DNA of 64,000 nucleotides from Winogradskyella vidalii (GCF_013403955.1 NZ_JABFDG010000005.1:124001-188000); one strand, 5' to 3'. Shown: positions 9,351-18,831, counted from the stretch's first letter. Notes: generated by a model not told the origin, from the letters alone. Made by a program: numbers and translations.

Positions 9351-9382
9351 ACGCAACCTTAATTAACTCAGGTTGCGTTTTT
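9351..9382 (+). terminator. Terminator closing the sigma-factor operon
   Basis: ACGCAACCT pairs with AGGTTGCGT around a 10-base loop and is followed by TTTT. The stem shares its CGCAACCT/AGGTTGCG core with the terminator after dnaK. Confidence 0.85.
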
Positions 9383-9450
9383 AATTTAGAGTATTTCTAA
9401 TTAATCGACTGTAAATCAAAATTTAATTAATTTTACAGAAACGCATTAAA

Positions 9451-10737
9451 TTGAATTTAAGACGAAATATTTTTTGGTTACTAGATTTTTTCAAAGGAAA
9501 CTCTTTAAAGAAAACATATCACTTTACTATAGCTATTTTAGAAGCAAAAGATAGGCGTTGGGTTAAAACTGAAAATGCTAAAAAGTTAGATGAACTCTTA
9601 AGTCATGCTACTCAAACCACACAATATTATAAAGATAAAGCATTTAAAACTTTAGAAGATTTTCCGGTTGTGGATAAAAATATGATTCGTAATCATTATG
9701 ATGAATTCTTTTCTGATAAGTATGATAAAAAGGATTGTAAGTTAGTAGCTACAAGTGGGTCTACAGGATCACCATTTCGTCTGTATCAAAATAAAGAAAA
9801 GGTTCGAAAAATTCAGTCGGATAATCTCTATTTTTCTGCAAAATCAAATTTCAAATTAGGACAATATTTAGTGTTTATAAGAATATGGCCAAAAAGCTTA
9901 TCCACTAAATTAAAATTGAATTTTTGGATTAAGAATTTTAAGCCATGGAACATTTTAAATTTATCAGATGCTGCCATAGCGAAACTAATAACGGAACTCA
10001 ATCAAAAAAACAAAACAATTAGTTTTTTAGGCTATCCAACAGCATTAGAAAAAATTTGCAATTATATCGCTGCTTTAGGGGAAAACCCAATCCGATTTAA
10101 AACCCAATCTATTATTACCATTTCCGAGGCTTTAAAGCCAACAACTAAAGCGCAAGTAGAACAATATTTTGGGGTGACGCCCTTGTCACGGTATTCTAAT
10201 AATGAAACCGGAATTATAGCACAGCAAATAGAAGGAAATACAAATAAATTTAGAATTAACGATTCTAGTTATGTTATAGAAATTCTAAATTTAAATGAAG
10301 ATACGGTAGTGCCTTTTGGTCAGCCTGGCCGTATTGTTTTAACCGATTTATACAATAAAGCAACATTATTAATTCGGTATGACACAGGAGATATAGGTTG
10401 TATGGATTTAGATGAAAACGGCATACCCTATTTTACTGAAATTTCAGGACGAAAAATAGATCAGCTTTACAATACTAAAGGGGACTTAATTTCATCACAT
10501 TTGTCCTTAAGGGTTTTAGATTATGGAAGCTTTAAGCAATACCAATTGGTTCAGAAAAGTAAAAAAGAATACCATTTCAACTTCAATACGGATGCACCAG
10601 TAGCTGAAGCAAAATTAATTGCCGATTATAAAACGTATTTTGGAGACGATGCGATTATAAAAATTAATTATGTAGATGAGGTGCCGTTGCTCGCTTCCGG
10701 AAAACGCCGCGAAGTGGTTAATGAGTTTTATTTGTAG
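9451..10737 (+). CDS. Adenylate-forming enzyme of the CapK/PaaK type
   Basis: 428 residues, start codon TTG (no in-frame ATG lies near). The adenylation signature is TSGSTGSPF (about residues 106-114), followed by acidic and glycine motifs typical of phenylacetate-CoA ligase-like enzymes: ISEALKP, RYSNNETGIIA, RYDTGDIG and SGRKID. Members activate a carboxylic acid with ATP; CapK-type relatives are found in capsule and polysaccharide clusters. The convergent neighbour, ending one base away, is a NeuD-like acetyltransferase, which fits surface glycan modification. The substrate cannot be told from the sequence. No signal peptide; cytoplasmic. Confidence 0.75.
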   Translation: MNLRRNIFWLLDFFKGNSLKKTYHFTIAILEAKDRRWVKTENAKKLDELLSHATQTTQYYKDKAFKTLEDFPVVDKNMIRNHYDEFFSDKYDKKDCKLVATSGSTGSPFRLYQNKEKVRKIQSDNLYFSAKSNFKLGQYLVFIRIWPKSLSTKLKLNFWIKNFKPWNILNLSDAAIAKLITELNQKNKTISFLGYPTALEKICNYIAALGENPIRFKTQSIITISEALKPTTKAQVEQYFGVTPLSRYSNNETGIIAQQIEGNTNKFRINDSSYVIEILNLNEDTVVPFGQPGRIVLTDLYNKATLLIRYDTGDIGCMDLDENGIPYFTEISGRKIDQLYNTKGDLISSHLSLRVLDYGSFKQYQLVQKSKKEYHFNFNTDAPVAEAKLIADYKTYFGDDAIIKINYVDEVPLLASGKRREVVNEFYL

Positions 10738-10738
10738 A

Positions 10739-11404
10739 TTAACCTAAATATTTTGAATCCTTAGCCCTGTCTTTAATTGTGTGAATGGGATTTCCGAAGG
10801 CTAATTTAAAATCCCCAATTGGTTTTAATACTAATGAGGCTGCACCAACAACGGTGTAATCGCCAATACTTATATTTTGAATTATAGTAGCACTAATGCT
10901 TATGGCTGAACCAAGTCCTATATATACATTTCCTCCAACATGAACACCAGATGCTAAACTTGAAAAATTGGCCATAACAGAATCGTGTCCCAACGTAGAA
11001 GCAGTATTTAAGATGCAAACTTTACCAACTTTTGCACTGGCATTAATAACTGCATTGGCCATAACTACAGTGCCTTCTTCAATTTTAACATCTTTAGCAA
11101 TAACAGCAGTAGGATGGATTATAGAAAAAAATTGTAGTTGAGGCGCTATGTTTACAATGTTATTGTAAGCCATTTGCCTAGCGTAATTATCGCCTACAGC
11201 AATTACGATACCTTCAATATTATGGGTTTTTATAAGTTCTGGAAGGCTATCTAAATTTCCAATTATTTTATAATTATAGACACTTAGATGTAAGGGTTTA
11301 TAAGAGTCAATAAAACCTTTAATAGTATAATTATTCTGTTTTTCAATGCTATCAATAATCATTTTAGCATGACCCGAAGCACCATAAATTAAAATATTTA
11401 TCAT
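10739..11404 (-). CDS. NeuD/PglD-family sugar O-/N-acyltransferase
   Basis: 221 residues. The N-terminal part has the Rossmann-like IYGASGHAKMIIDSI opening of the PglD N-domain, and the C-terminal half is a left-handed beta-helix of hexapeptide repeats (KDVKIEEGTVVMANAVINAS, VGKVCILNTAS). The catalytic histidine is probably in TLGHDS. Such trimeric enzymes move an acetyl or related acyl group from acyl-CoA to an amino- or sialic-acid-type sugar during glycan synthesis. It converges with the CapK/PaaK-like gene, one base between the stop codons. There is no obvious operon partner on this strand. Confidence 0.82.
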   Translation of the reverse strand: MINILIYGASGHAKMIIDSIEKQNNYTIKGFIDSYKPLHLSVYNYKIIGNLDSLPELIKTHNIEGIVIAVGDNYARQMAYNNIVNIAPQLQFFSIIHPTAVIAKDVKIEEGTVVMANAVINASAKVGKVCILNTASTLGHDSVMANFSSLASGVHVGGNVYIGLGSAISISATIIQNISIGDYTVVGAASLVLKPIGDFKLAFGNPIHTIKDRAKDSKYLG

Positions 11405-11549
11405 AAGATTTTAAAGATGTTAGAGTAGAGACTACCTCTAATAGTTTCGGCATTAATATACACAAATATAGGGTTACAAACAGCAATTATTTAAATTTAT
11501 ACGAATCAACTTGATGTCACACTTATGTATCGTTTTATATTATTAAGGT

Positions 11550-11557
11550 TATTTTTG
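11550..11557 (+). promoter_or_regulatory. Candidate -7 box (TAnnTTTG) for the methyltransferase gene
   Basis: TATTTTTG matches the Bacteroidota -7 consensus exactly and lies 26 bases before the ATG. No TTG at the usual -33 spacing is seen, so the call rests on one box. Confidence 0.35.
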
Positions 11558-11583
11558 CAGCTTTAATAGGTTAACTTATAATT

Positions 11584-12810
11584 ATGACATTCAATATCGC
11601 CTTAACTAAAATTCAGGTTAAAAATTTAGCCGTTAAACTCAATGCCAAAGGCGAACAATTTGTGGTTAAAGGTCATCCTTGGGTATTTTCAAATAGCATT
11701 GTTAAAATTAATGACAATGCAAAGACAGGAGATTTAGCGATTATTTTTAGTAAGAATAAAAATAAAGTTATTGGCATTGGTCTGTACGATGCTGAATCAC
11801 CTATTAGAATAAAAGTTATTCATAATGCAGATACTAAAGTTCAAATTAATGCTGATTTTTTTCAACATAAAATTGAATTAGCTTATGGTAAACGCTTAGA
11901 ATTATTACAAACTAATACCAATAGTTATCGTTTATTATTTGGCGAAAATGATGGTTTTCCTGGTCTAATTGCAGATGTTTATGATACTGTATTGGTGGTG
12001 AAGCTTTATTCTGAAATATGGTTGCCGTATTTAAAACCGATATTAAAGTGTTTACAGCAAATCTCTAAAGCTAAAACTGTGGTGATGCGTTTAAGCAGAA
12101 GCTTAGAAAACAGCAATAACCATAGTTTAAAGGATGGCGATGTGATTTTTGGAACACTTGAAAATGACGTTGTAGAATTTGTAGAGCATGGTATTAATTT
12201 TTCGGCAAATGTTATTAAAGGGCATAAAACGGGTTATTTTTTAGATCATAGAGCGAATCGAAAACGTGTTGGAGAATTAAGTAAAGGGAAAACCGTTTTA
12301 GATGTGTTTTCTTATGCAGGCGGATTTTCAGTACACGCTTTAGCTAATGGAGCAACCGAAGTAACTAGTTTAGATATTAGTAAACAAGCTTTAGATATGG
12401 CTCGTGAAAATGGCAAATTGAATGACTATCCTGGGCGGCATAAAACCATCTCAGGTGATGCTTTTGAAGAAATGAGAGCTTTAATTTCTAAAGGAAAAAC
12501 CTTTGATGTGGTGGTTATTGATCCTCCAAGTTTTGCAAAACAACAGTCGGAAATAGAGTTAGCGAAAAAGAAATATGCGCAGCTTGCGGAGTTAGGGGAG
12601 AAGCTGACTTCAAAAGAAGGTATCTTGGTTTTGGCATCTTGTTCTTCTCGAGTTTTAGCACAATCGTTTTTCGATTTAAATTCTAGAGTTTTAAACGCTC
12701 AGTCACGACTTTTTGAAACAGAGTTAAAAACGAAACACGATAGTGATCATCCTATTGCTTTCCCTGAAGGCGCTTATTTAAAATGTGGTTATTATCGATT
12801 TTTAGAATAA
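11584..12810 (+). CDS. rlmI: Class I SAM-dependent rRNA methyltransferase (RlmI-like)
   Basis: 408 residues. The N-terminal PUA domain spans about residues 14-90 (VKGHPWVFSNSIVKI), followed by a substrate-binding region and a Rossmann methyltransferase domain. The SAM motif is VLDVFSYAGGFSVHALANGA (about 238-257), and the catalytic-loop motif is VVIDPPSFAKQ (about 311-321), with ASCSSRV downstream. This order is that of E. coli RlmI, which methylates C5 of a cytosine in 23S rRNA. The exact target in this organism is inferred. Monocistronic: a -7 box stands upstream and a weak AAGGA/TCCTT hairpin follows the stop. Confidence 0.82.
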   Translation: MTFNIALTKIQVKNLAVKLNAKGEQFVVKGHPWVFSNSIVKINDNAKTGDLAIIFSKNKNKVIGIGLYDAESPIRIKVIHNADTKVQINADFFQHKIELAYGKRLELLQTNTNSYRLLFGENDGFPGLIADVYDTVLVVKLYSEIWLPYLKPILKCLQQISKAKTVVMRLSRSLENSNNHSLKDGDVIFGTLENDVVEFVEHGINFSANVIKGHKTGYFLDHRANRKRVGELSKGKTVLDVFSYAGGFSVHALANGATEVTSLDISKQALDMARENGKLNDYPGRHKTISGDAFEEMRALISKGKTFDVVVIDPPSFAKQQSEIELAKKKYAQLAELGEKLTSKEGILVLASCSSRVLAQSFFDLNSRVLNAQSRLFETELKTKHDSDHPIAFPEGAYLKCGYYRFLE

Positions 12811-12946
12811 TCAAGGACCAAAATCCTTAAAGTTAATTTGTGATAATTTAATGGTTTTAGGGTTTGTTTTTTGGGGTTATCTTAATTTTGAGGCTTAAAT
12901 TTTAGCAATTCGTAATTTGTTATTATGCATGCATAAGAAATTACAG

Positions 12947-12954
12947 TATATTTG
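12947..12954 (+). promoter_or_regulatory. Candidate -7 box (TAnnTTTG) for the nitronate monooxygenase gene
   Basis: TATATTTG is an exact match to the Bacteroidota -7 consensus, 54 bases before the ATG. The closest TTG upstream (12917-12919) is 27 bases away, longer than usual, so the -33 box is uncertain. Confidence 0.35.
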
Positions 12955-13008
12955 TAAGTGTAGAATTAAGTTGAATCAATGATTTTTTCATTTTATTAAG
13001 TTAGAACA

Positions 13009-13956
13009 ATGCAAACTAAACTCACTGAACTCCTCAATATAAAATACCCTATTATACAAGCGCCCATGTTTTTGGTTTCTAATATAGCGATGGTTACTGA
13101 AGCTATGAAAGCAGGGATAGCAGGTTGTATTCCGGCGTTAAATTATAGAACTTTAGATGAGTTAAGAGTTGCTATAAAAGCATTGAAAACGGCAAAAGTT
13201 GAAGGAGGTTCTTTCGGTTTTAATCTAATTGTTAACAAATCAAATGTAAAATACAAAGATCAGTTAGAGGTGTTATGTGATGAAGGTTGCGACTTTATAA
13301 TTACATCGTTGGGAAGTCCAGAGGAAACCATTAAACAAGCTCATGCCGCAGGAATTAAAGTATTTTGTGATGTCACAGACTTAAGATTTGCTAAAAAAGT
13401 AGAACAATTGGGAGCAGATGCTGCTATTGCAGTAAATAATGAAGCTGGAGGTCACAGAGGTAATTTATCGCCTGAGGAATTAACACGTTTATTAGATAAA
13501 GAATTATCGATTCCTGTTATTTCTGCAGGAGGTGTTGGTTGTAAAGCTGATATTGAAAAGATGTTAGGTTATGGTGCAGCAGGCGTTTCTGTTGGTAGTC
13601 CGTTTATTGCCTCAGTAGAAGCAGGTGTTACAGACGAATACAAACAAGCTTGTGTCGATTACGGTGCAAAAGATATAATAATGACCGAGCGTATTTCTGG
13701 TACACCGTGTACGGTAATTAATACACCTTATGTTCAAAAAATAGGCACTAAAGCCACTTGGATAGAAAGCGTATTGAATAAGAGTAAAACACTGAAAAAG
13801 TGGGTGAAAATGATTCGTTTTTCAATCGGGATGAAAGCCACTGAAAAAGCGGCTAAAAAGGCAACTTATAAAACAGTTTGGGTGGCTGGGCCAAGTATTG
13901 AGCACACCAAAGCAATTCGTCCTGTTCAAGAAATTATTCAATATTTAACGGCTTAG
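13009..13956 (+). CDS. Nitronate monooxygenase (2-nitropropane dioxygenase family)
   Basis: 315 residues with the FMN-binding TIM-barrel layout. The N-terminus has IKYPIIQAPMFLVSN, the catalytic-histidine motif is NNEAGGHRG (about residues 144-152), and the phosphate-binding segments are VISAGGVG and AAGVSVGSPF. The family oxidises alkyl nitronates (propionate 3-nitronate) to carbonyl compounds and nitrite; some relatives are enoyl reductases, but the AGGH motif favours the former. Cytoplasmic. Its last 12 bases overlap the 3' end of the gene on the opposite strand. No linked pathway genes. Confidence 0.85.
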   Translation: MQTKLTELLNIKYPIIQAPMFLVSNIAMVTEAMKAGIAGCIPALNYRTLDELRVAIKALKTAKVEGGSFGFNLIVNKSNVKYKDQLEVLCDEGCDFIITSLGSPEETIKQAHAAGIKVFCDVTDLRFAKKVEQLGADAAIAVNNEAGGHRGNLSPEELTRLLDKELSIPVISAGGVGCKADIEKMLGYGAAGVSVGSPFIASVEAGVTDEYKQACVDYGAKDIIMTERISGTPCTVINTPYVQKIGTKATWIESVLNKSKTLKKWVKMIRFSIGMKATEKAAKKATYKTVWVAGPSIEHTKAIRPVQEIIQYLTA

Positions 13957-14304
13957 GTTGTACTCCCTTTTTTTTCGTCGTTTTCGTTTTTTTCTTGTAA
14001 AAATATTAAAAGTGTAACTAGCAATTAAACCTCCAGAAATAGTAGCAACAGCTTCACCTGTGTCAAATTGACCTTTAATGATATACCCATCATACACTTC
14101 TTTTGAAAGCCCGGCTAAGGTAGAAATTCCTAGACTGTACCAAAATGCTTTTTTTAAGTTTTTAGTTTTCGAATAGATAATTGTATAGCTTGCTGCAGAA
14201 ATTCCTGCACCAACAGCTCCATGTAATAAATCATCTTCAGATATAAACTGTGCATGTCCTAAGCTAATTACAGTTAAAGCTAAAATTGTAGTGATGGTTT
14301 TCAT
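13945..14304 (-). CDS. Small exported YfiM-like protein
   Basis: 119 residues with a signal peptide (MKTITTILALTVISLGHAQ). The core, with HGAVGAGISA, a basic segment, AFWYSLGISTLAGLSKEVYDG and DTGEAVATISGGLIAS, resembles the YfiM/DUF2279 group of small envelope proteins with two hydrophobic helices and a conserved lysine-glutamate pair. The C-terminus is strongly basic (RKKRKRRKKREY). Function unknown. Its 3' end overlaps that of the nitronate monooxygenase by 12 bp, and a hairpin abuts its start codon. Confidence 0.6.
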   Translation of the reverse strand: MKTITTILALTVISLGHAQFISEDDLLHGAVGAGISAASYTIIYSKTKNLKKAFWYSLGISTLAGLSKEVYDGYIIKGQFDTGEAVATISGGLIASYTFNIFTRKKRKRRKKREYNLSR

Positions 14305-14323
14305 AGGCTTTTCTTTAAAGCCT
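14305..14323 (-). promoter_or_regulatory. Hairpin abutting the start codon of the YfiM-like gene
   Basis: On the minus strand AGGCTTT and AAAGCCT form a 7-bp perfect stem with a 5-base loop whose last base directly precedes the ATG (14302-14304). It would sit where the ribosome binds. Regulation is inferred from position only. Confidence 0.35.
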
Positions 14324-14457
14324 TGAAGTATCGTTTTAAATGCTTAATTATCAAATGTATTTGTTTGAGTTGTAGTTTTTACGATGAACTGTAATAATTA
14401 GTAGCTGTAAACATGACTTTTAATGAAAATGGTGTGTTTTAGAGGGGCAGAGGGAAT

Positions 14458-14934
14458 TCAATTTGTTGATTTTTTTCTTTCAATAAAATCATCTAAAAGT
14501 AAATTGGTCTGACTCTGAAGCTTATTTTTAAAGAACTGCATGCCTCCAAAAAAAATACCTTTAATGCCCATGGCTTGTTTTGCCCATTTATGCAAGTCAA
14601 AGGTGTCCGTGTGTTTAATGATCAATCCATCTTTAAATTCAAATTGAGCTTCAATAACATTATGAACTTTTCGTCCTGTTTTGCTAAAGGTGTAAAGTGC
14701 TTCCCAATGTGCTGAACCTGTAGTTTCGTTAGCTTCTATATTTGAAAATTCAACTTTAAAATCTTTTCCTTTTTGAGATTCGCAAAGCATTAACCACATG
14801 GCTTTTGCGCGTTCACCTTCAAGAGTTCCAAAGGCTGAGTCTTCAAAAACGATGGCATCATGATAACAAGAAGCCATAAGATTACCATCATGATTGTTCA
14901 ATGCCGTATAAAATTTTTCTATAATGTTTTTCAT
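14458..14934 (-). CDS. SnoaL-like / NTF2-fold protein
   Basis: 158 residues. The pattern NIIEKFYTALNNHDGNLMASCYHDAIVFEDSAFG with GSAHWEALYTF and FEFKDGLIIKHTDTFDLHKW is that of SnoaL-like (nuclear transport factor 2 fold) small-molecule binding or isomerase domains. No signal peptide. Such proteins are cone-shaped dimers whose activity differs widely, so no reaction is assigned. It stands alone; the upstream 276 bp hold a terminator belonging to the export operon on the same strand. Confidence 0.78.
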   Translation of the reverse strand: MKNIIEKFYTALNNHDGNLMASCYHDAIVFEDSAFGTLEGERAKAMWLMLCESQKGKDFKVEFSNIEANETTGSAHWEALYTFSKTGRKVHNVIEAQFEFKDGLIIKHTDTFDLHKWAKQAMGIKGIFFGGMQFFKNKLQSQTNLLLDDFIERKKSTN

Positions 14935-15032
14935 TTTTTTTTAATTAAGAAAACCGAATAGCTTAAAGATACGTAAGTATAGTGCTATTAATTCATATTT
15001 ATATTAAAATGGAATTAATTGTTATGAAAAGT

Positions 15033-15065
15033 AAAAAAGCCATCCTTAATATGATGGCTTTTTTT
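15033..15065 (-). terminator. Terminator downstream of the export operon
   Basis: AAAAAAGCCATC and GATGGCTTTTTTT form a stem with an 8-base loop. It lies about 150 bp after the permease stop codon, read on the minus strand; its symmetry would also allow use from the other side. Confidence 0.75.
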
Positions 15066-15210
15066 GTTTAAAGAAATAACTTCTTGCAGATTTTGTAATT
15101 TACTGTTTATACACAACTAAAATAAAAGTATAGGCTAACAACATCTACAAGAATATTATTTCAGTTTTATTTTGAAGGTCTTAAAATAAAGACACTTCAA
15201 ATCGTTTTTT

Positions 15211-16386
15211 TTAGTTCTCTAAATAGTCTTTTTGTTTTTTTACTGAAACATTAATTTTGTACTGAAGCAATAGTATCATGGCTATAAAAGTGACCACGAT
15301 TATTAATAGCAAAATTCTTATTTCAGGACCAGCATCACTTAAATCACCTCCGTAAAAAGCAATTTTTCTAAATCCATTTAAGTATTGTGTCACGGGAATA
15401 TATTGCGCAACACTTGTAATAAAATCAGGTATGGCTAAGGTTGGCCATGTAAAACCACTGAGTATAAATGCTGGAGTAGAAATCACCATTAATAGCTCCG
15501 TTGCTTTTAGTTGATTAGGAATCGCAATAGAGAATAACATGCCAATACCCATTGAGGCGAGTGTTAGCAATAGAGTCATAACAATCATTGGGGTATTAAA
15601 AATACCAGCCGTAATATTAAAATAGGGAAATAGCAGGCTTATTAATAACCACATACCTGGGAGCATAATTAAAAAAGGGGTTGCTTTTAATATAATGTGA
15701 TAGAATGCTGATTTACTTTCTTTAGTTAAAATGATAAAATAGCCATCTTCAAAATCTCTTGAAAATACTAAAGCCATAGCTAAGAAAATTACCTGTTGCA
15801 TAATGGCAGCAAGTAAGCCAGGTAGCATAAATGTAATATAGTTTCCAGTAGAATTATAGAGCTTATTAAAATTTATTTTAAAACTTTCGTAGGTTACCTG
15901 GGCTTGTTTTGGATGTAAACCTTGTTTCTTAAGGCCTTCAATCTCTATACCTGCATTCATAGTCATTAAAACAGTACTTATATTTTTACTCGCTGTATTT
16001 GCATTCAAAATATTTGCCATATTGAGGTCAATACGTATTTCAGGATGTTTTTTCTGTAATAGGTTTTTTTCAAAATCTGAAGGTAAGGTAATCACTGCTG
16101 CGTATTGTTCTACAGGCATTTCATTAACAATGTTTCCATCAGAAGCGCGAACATCAACAACGAGTAAAACTTCATTATCCTCAAATGCATCAATAATTTT
16201 ATCTGTAGCCGGACTTTGATCTTGATCTATTATTACAATAGGTAAATCGATAACTTTTGCTTGCTGATAGACAAAGCCAAACAAAATACCATAACCAATA
16301 GGAGCGCCGAAGAAAATGGCAAGTAAAACACCATTTGAAAAAATGCGTTTAAACTCAATCTTAAGTAAGCTTATAAATTTTTTCAT
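15211..16386 (-). CDS. ABC-2 type export permease
   Basis: 391 residues in the DrrB/YhhJ arrangement. One N-terminal transmembrane helix (about 20-40) is followed by a large extracytoplasmic part (about 45-165), then five helices from about residue 180 to the C-terminus (MLPGLLAAIMQQVIFLAMAL and following). It forms the membrane channel of a multidrug-type exporter that works with the HlyD adaptor and TolC-like channel encoded just upstream; the gap to the HlyD gene is only 3 bases. No ATPase gene is in the cluster, and unlike many flavobacterial sets there is only one permease gene. Confidence 0.85.
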   Translation of the reverse strand: MKKFISLLKIEFKRIFSNGVLLAIFFGAPIGYGILFGFVYQQAKVIDLPIVIIDQDQSPATDKIIDAFEDNEVLLVVDVRASDGNIVNEMPVEQYAAVITLPSDFEKNLLQKKHPEIRIDLNMANILNANTASKNISTVLMTMNAGIEIEGLKKQGLHPKQAQVTYESFKINFNKLYNSTGNYITFMLPGLLAAIMQQVIFLAMALVFSRDFEDGYFIILTKESKSAFYHIILKATPFLIMLPGMWLLISLLFPYFNITAGIFNTPMIVMTLLLTLASMGIGMLFSIAIPNQLKATELLMVISTPAFILSGFTWPTLAIPDFITSVAQYIPVTQYLNGFRKIAFYGGDLSDAGPEIRILLLIIVVTFIAMILLLQYKINVSVKKQKDYLEN

Positions 16387-16389
16387 GGC

Positions 16390-17349
16390 TTAGCTTTTTA
16401 TAAGAATTGTAGCATTGGTGAAAAATGTTTGTTCAGAAACATCGGTTGTAGGTACAACTTTTAACTCATATATAGATTCTGATAACTGATATAGAGGTGC
16501 CGTACTTGTTATGTCTGCATATTGTGCCAATTGTTTTATTGCAACTATCTTGGCTGCTGTTTCTTCTTTGGTGTAGGGATTAACAAGTGTCAGTGCTTTG
16601 CCAACTTCAAAATCATAAATTTTAGATTCCGGAATGGTAAATCTAAAATAGACACTGTTTGTTTTATAACCATTAAATAAGGTAAACCCGGGCGTTAGCA
16701 ATTCACCTTCTTCTAAACTTATGGTTTCAATAGACATGGCTGATGGTGCAATGACATATTGTTCGTTAGAAGCTGATAAAACTTCTTCTTTTGCACCAAG
16801 CGCACGGTCTAATTGGCCTTCAGCTTGTTCTATTTGTTCAGAGCGTGTTCCTTTTTTTACTTCATCGCGTTTGGCTTCTAAACTAGCGACTTGTGCTTTT
16901 GCCATGTTGAGTTTCATCTTTACTTCGTCAAATTGCTGTTGGCTTACTAAAGAATCCTGATACATGTTTTGTAATCTTCGGAATGATTCTTGAGCAAATT
17001 CCAACTGTGCTTTTCCGGCTGCTAATTGGCCTTCTATCTGGCTGAATTGTTCGGATGTTGCGCCATTAAAGGCCATGTTTAACTGCCCTTGAGCAGCTTT
17101 AATTGCTCCTTCGGCTTGAAGCATTTTAGCATTCACTTCAGGAATATTAATCAATGCAAGGGTATCGCCTTTTTTTACGGTTTGGCCTTCTTCAACATAA
17201 ACAGCTTGGATTCGACCCGCTATTTTACTGCTTATCGCAATGGTTTCAAACTTTACTTTACCTCGGTTTGGAGTGATTTTTTCATGATTACAAGATTGTA
17301 AAAGGAAGAGTGTTAAAAAGCTTAATGTTAGAGTTTTATAAGTGTTCAT
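16390..17349 (-). CDS. HlyD-family periplasmic adaptor (lipoprotein)
   Basis: 319 residues with a lipobox (LFLLQSC, cysteine near residue 20), so it is probably anchored to a membrane. The barrel-sandwich half opens with ISSKIAGRIQAVYVEEGQTVKKGDTL. A long coiled coil follows (about 80-190, rich in Q, E and A) and then the second lipoyl half with SLEEGELLTPGF. This is the membrane-fusion protein that bridges the ABC permease to the outer-membrane TolC-like protein. It lies between these two genes with gaps of 3 and 20 bases, so co-translation is likely. Confidence 0.88.
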   Translation of the reverse strand: MNTYKTLTLSFLTLFLLQSCNHEKITPNRGKVKFETIAISSKIAGRIQAVYVEEGQTVKKGDTLALINIPEVNAKMLQAEGAIKAAQGQLNMAFNGATSEQFSQIEGQLAAGKAQLEFAQESFRRLQNMYQDSLVSQQQFDEVKMKLNMAKAQVASLEAKRDEVKKGTRSEQIEQAEGQLDRALGAKEEVLSASNEQYVIAPSAMSIETISLEEGELLTPGFTLFNGYKTNSVYFRFTIPESKIYDFEVGKALTLVNPYTKEETAAKIVAIKQLAQYADITSTAPLYQLSESIYELKVVPTTDVSEQTFFTNATILIKS

Positions 17350-17369
17350 TTTATGTCGTTTAAGATTGA

Positions 17370-18743
17370 TTAATAAGTGAGAAGGCCTTTAGCATGAAGT
17401 AAGTCTGCAACAGCTCTTCGTTCGTTATAATAGGATTCTTGAAGTTTGAAATTTGCTTTTTCTACATCGTTTAAAGCATCGAGTACATCATTAATTGAGG
17501 CTAAATTGTTTTTGTATTGTTGGTCAACAAGGTTGTAGGTTTCACTAGCTAATTCAATTTCTTTTTCAACTATTTTAGTGTTTTCTAAGGCGGCTTCATA
17601 AGTTAATTGTGATTGTGTAATACTTAAAGCTATCTTTTCTTCGGCATCTTCGATTTTTTCTCTGAGAACTTGACTTTCTAATTCCGCTTTTTTCTTTTTT
17701 AAGCGGGAGGAATTACCGTCAAAGACGTTCCATTGTATACCAGCGCCAATATACCATTGAGGGTCTAATAAAGATAAATCATCTTCTATAAATTCGTAAT
17801 GTCCTTTTAAAGCAATTTTAGGAATAAAGCTACTTTTTTCCATTTTTACCTTATAATTTGTAGCAATCTCTGCTTCTTCTAAGGCTTTTACTTCATTGCG
17901 TTTTTCAGCATTTGAAGCTGCATTATAAGTAAATAACTGCAGTTGTGGTTGAAGCAATTTTAAGCTGGCTTTAGGTTCTCCTGTCAGCTGATGAAGCACT
18001 TCTATTAAGAGAATATTTTTATGGTTAAAATCGAGTTGTTTTGCAGCGAGCTGTTGTTGGGCAAGTTCAATTTTTTTTCGACTTATAGGTGTTGCTAAAC
18101 CATTCTCAATCGCTTTTTTGACATAAAAAGTCTGTTCATTGAGATAGTTTTCTGTGGTGGTTAATACCCTTTTAGAGGCTTTAACAAGTGCGAGTTTATC
18201 ATAAGTTTCAATAATTTGTAATGCAATTTTATCTGCTTCGGCAAGTCCGGCATATTTTACTGAGGATTCTTTGTGTTTACTGGCCTTAAGAGCGTTGCTA
18301 GCCTCAAAGCCACTAAATAAAACCCAGTCTAAATCTACTGAGGATTTTAGAATGTCTTTGTCTTGCAAGTTTGCGGCTTCTTGCAAAGGAATATTATCAG
18401 GAAACTCGGAATTAAATGGCAGTCCTAAGGCATCTTTAATAATTAGTTTTTGAGTTTCTATTAGTAAAGTTTGTGTGTCGTCATCAAAAGTGATATCGTC
18501 ATTTAAGCGTGTGTAGCTTCCATTAAAAGTAATTTTAGGTAAGAATACAGATTTTGCCATTTTTTGGTCAATTACGGCTTGTTCTGATTCTATTTGATTA
18601 CTTTTTAGAGTATGATTTTTATTGAGTCCTTTATGGATTAAATCCTTTAATGTCGGGTCTAATTCTTGTGCTGAAAGTGTGGTTGTAAATCCGACAAGAA
18701 ATACCAGTAAGACACAATTTAATGCGACTTTTTTTAGGTTCAT
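17370..18743 (-). CDS. TolC-family outer-membrane efflux protein
   Basis: 457 residues with a signal peptide (ending TLSAQE, about residue 26). Two internally similar halves each have the OEP pattern of long amphipathic helices with strand pairs. Examples are LKDLIHKGLNKNHTLKSNQIE in the first half and GAGIQWNVFDGNSSRLKKKKAEL in the second, plus a C-terminal helix with NLASINDVLDALNDVEKANF. As a trimer it forms the outer-membrane tunnel of the exporter encoded downstream. It is the first structural gene of the operon, 88 bp after the Crp-like regulator on the same strand. Confidence 0.9.
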   Translation of the reverse strand: MNLKKVALNCVLLVFLVGFTTTLSAQELDPTLKDLIHKGLNKNHTLKSNQIESEQAVIDQKMAKSVFLPKITFNGSYTRLNDDITFDDDTQTLLIETQKLIIKDALGLPFNSEFPDNIPLQEAANLQDKDILKSSVDLDWVLFSGFEASNALKASKHKESSVKYAGLAEADKIALQIIETYDKLALVKASKRVLTTTENYLNEQTFYVKKAIENGLATPISRKKIELAQQQLAAKQLDFNHKNILLIEVLHQLTGEPKASLKLLQPQLQLFTYNAASNAEKRNEVKALEEAEIATNYKVKMEKSSFIPKIALKGHYEFIEDDLSLLDPQWYIGAGIQWNVFDGNSSRLKKKKAELESQVLREKIEDAEEKIALSITQSQLTYEAALENTKIVEKEIELASETYNLVDQQYKNNLASINDVLDALNDVEKANFKLQESYYNERRAVADLLHAKGLLTY

Positions 18744-18831
18744 TTTACATGGCTTTTAATTACTATACAAAGGTATTATTGAAATTAGAATTTATTTTTG
18801 ACCTATATCAAAAAGTGATGCTATTTACGCT

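Noticed and set aside
15172..15200. Hairpin TTGAAGGTCTT/AAGACACTTCAA just after the permease gene as terminator
   Set aside because: It has a bulge and its T-run lies on the wrong side for the minus-strand operon; the stem at 15033-15065 is the better terminator.
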